From NCBI GenBank assembly GCA_017395725.1, contig JAFQOB010000307.1:1-6034 (forward strand): a stretch of 6,034 nucleotides of DNA. Direction: 5' to 3'. A program made the translations under genes and the position numbers. A model generated the notes under the pieces. That model was not told the DNA's origin and searched no databases. It saw nothing but the letters and a program-made list of their open reading frames with translations. This DNA comes from Clostridia bacterium (GTDB lineage: Bacteria > Bacillota_A > Clostridia > Oscillospirales > CAG-272). Numbering within the stretch: the first letter of the stretch is position 1; the number at the start of each line of letters is the position of its first letter. This document shows positions 6,027 to 6,034 of this stretch, in pieces.

Positions 6027-6034
6027 GAATTCGA

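Noticed and set aside
6027..6032. GAATTC at the right edge as a cloning junction
   Set aside because: A six-base site occurs often by chance and nothing else in the sequence looks like vector.
1..6034. CIRCE operator (TTAGCACTC-N9-GAGTGCTAA) for HrcA control
   Set aside because: I found no match in the gaps of this window; any such site would be expected upstream of hrcA, grpE or dnaK, outside the left edge.

Overview
The window looks like a chromosomal segment from a low-to-mid GC Gram-positive bacterium, most likely a gut-type member of the Clostridia (Bacillota; possibly the Oscillospirales/Ruminococcaceae, which is inference). Three things point there: strong AGGAGG-type ribosome binding sites before every gene, consensus sigma-A promoters, and the gene order dnaK-dnaJ-prmA-rsmE, which matches the tail of the hrcA-grpE-dnaK-dnaJ-yqeT-yqeU heat-shock cluster of Bacillus and relatives. 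All five protein genes are on the + strand.

Layout: 1-1126 is the 3' part of dnaK, cut by the window edge. A perfect 12-bp hairpin lies in the short gap before dnaJ (1212-2363), which ends at a strong intrinsic terminator (2384-2417). A 499-base gap follows. It has no gene but contains a 249-bp nested inverted-repeat element (2467-2715), MITE-like in form, and then one good and one weaker promoter for prmA (2863-3786). Next is a 166-base gap with a textbook sigma-A promoter (TTGACA, 17 bp, TATAAT) for rsmE (3953-4693). A CdaR/PucR-type regulator (4745-5833) follows closely and ends at a hairpin terminator. The last 130 bases are gene-free and AT-rich, ending in a homopurine tract that is one arm of a perfect 13-bp palindrome (5996-6026).

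Function: dnaK and dnaJ are the Hsp70/Hsp40 folding machine. prmA and rsmE encode ribosome modification enzymes, for protein L11 and 16S rRNA U1498. In relatives these genes are often co-transcribed. Here a terminator, an inserted repeat element and new promoters appear to have separated chaperone expression from the ribosome-modification genes. The regulator has no catabolic or transport partner in view, so its target is unknown.

I see no strong sign of a previously undescribed multi-gene system. The items most worth a second look are the nested inverted-repeat element, the dnaK-dnaJ hairpin, the possible operator inside the rsmE promoter, the palindrome at the right edge, and the orphan regulator.
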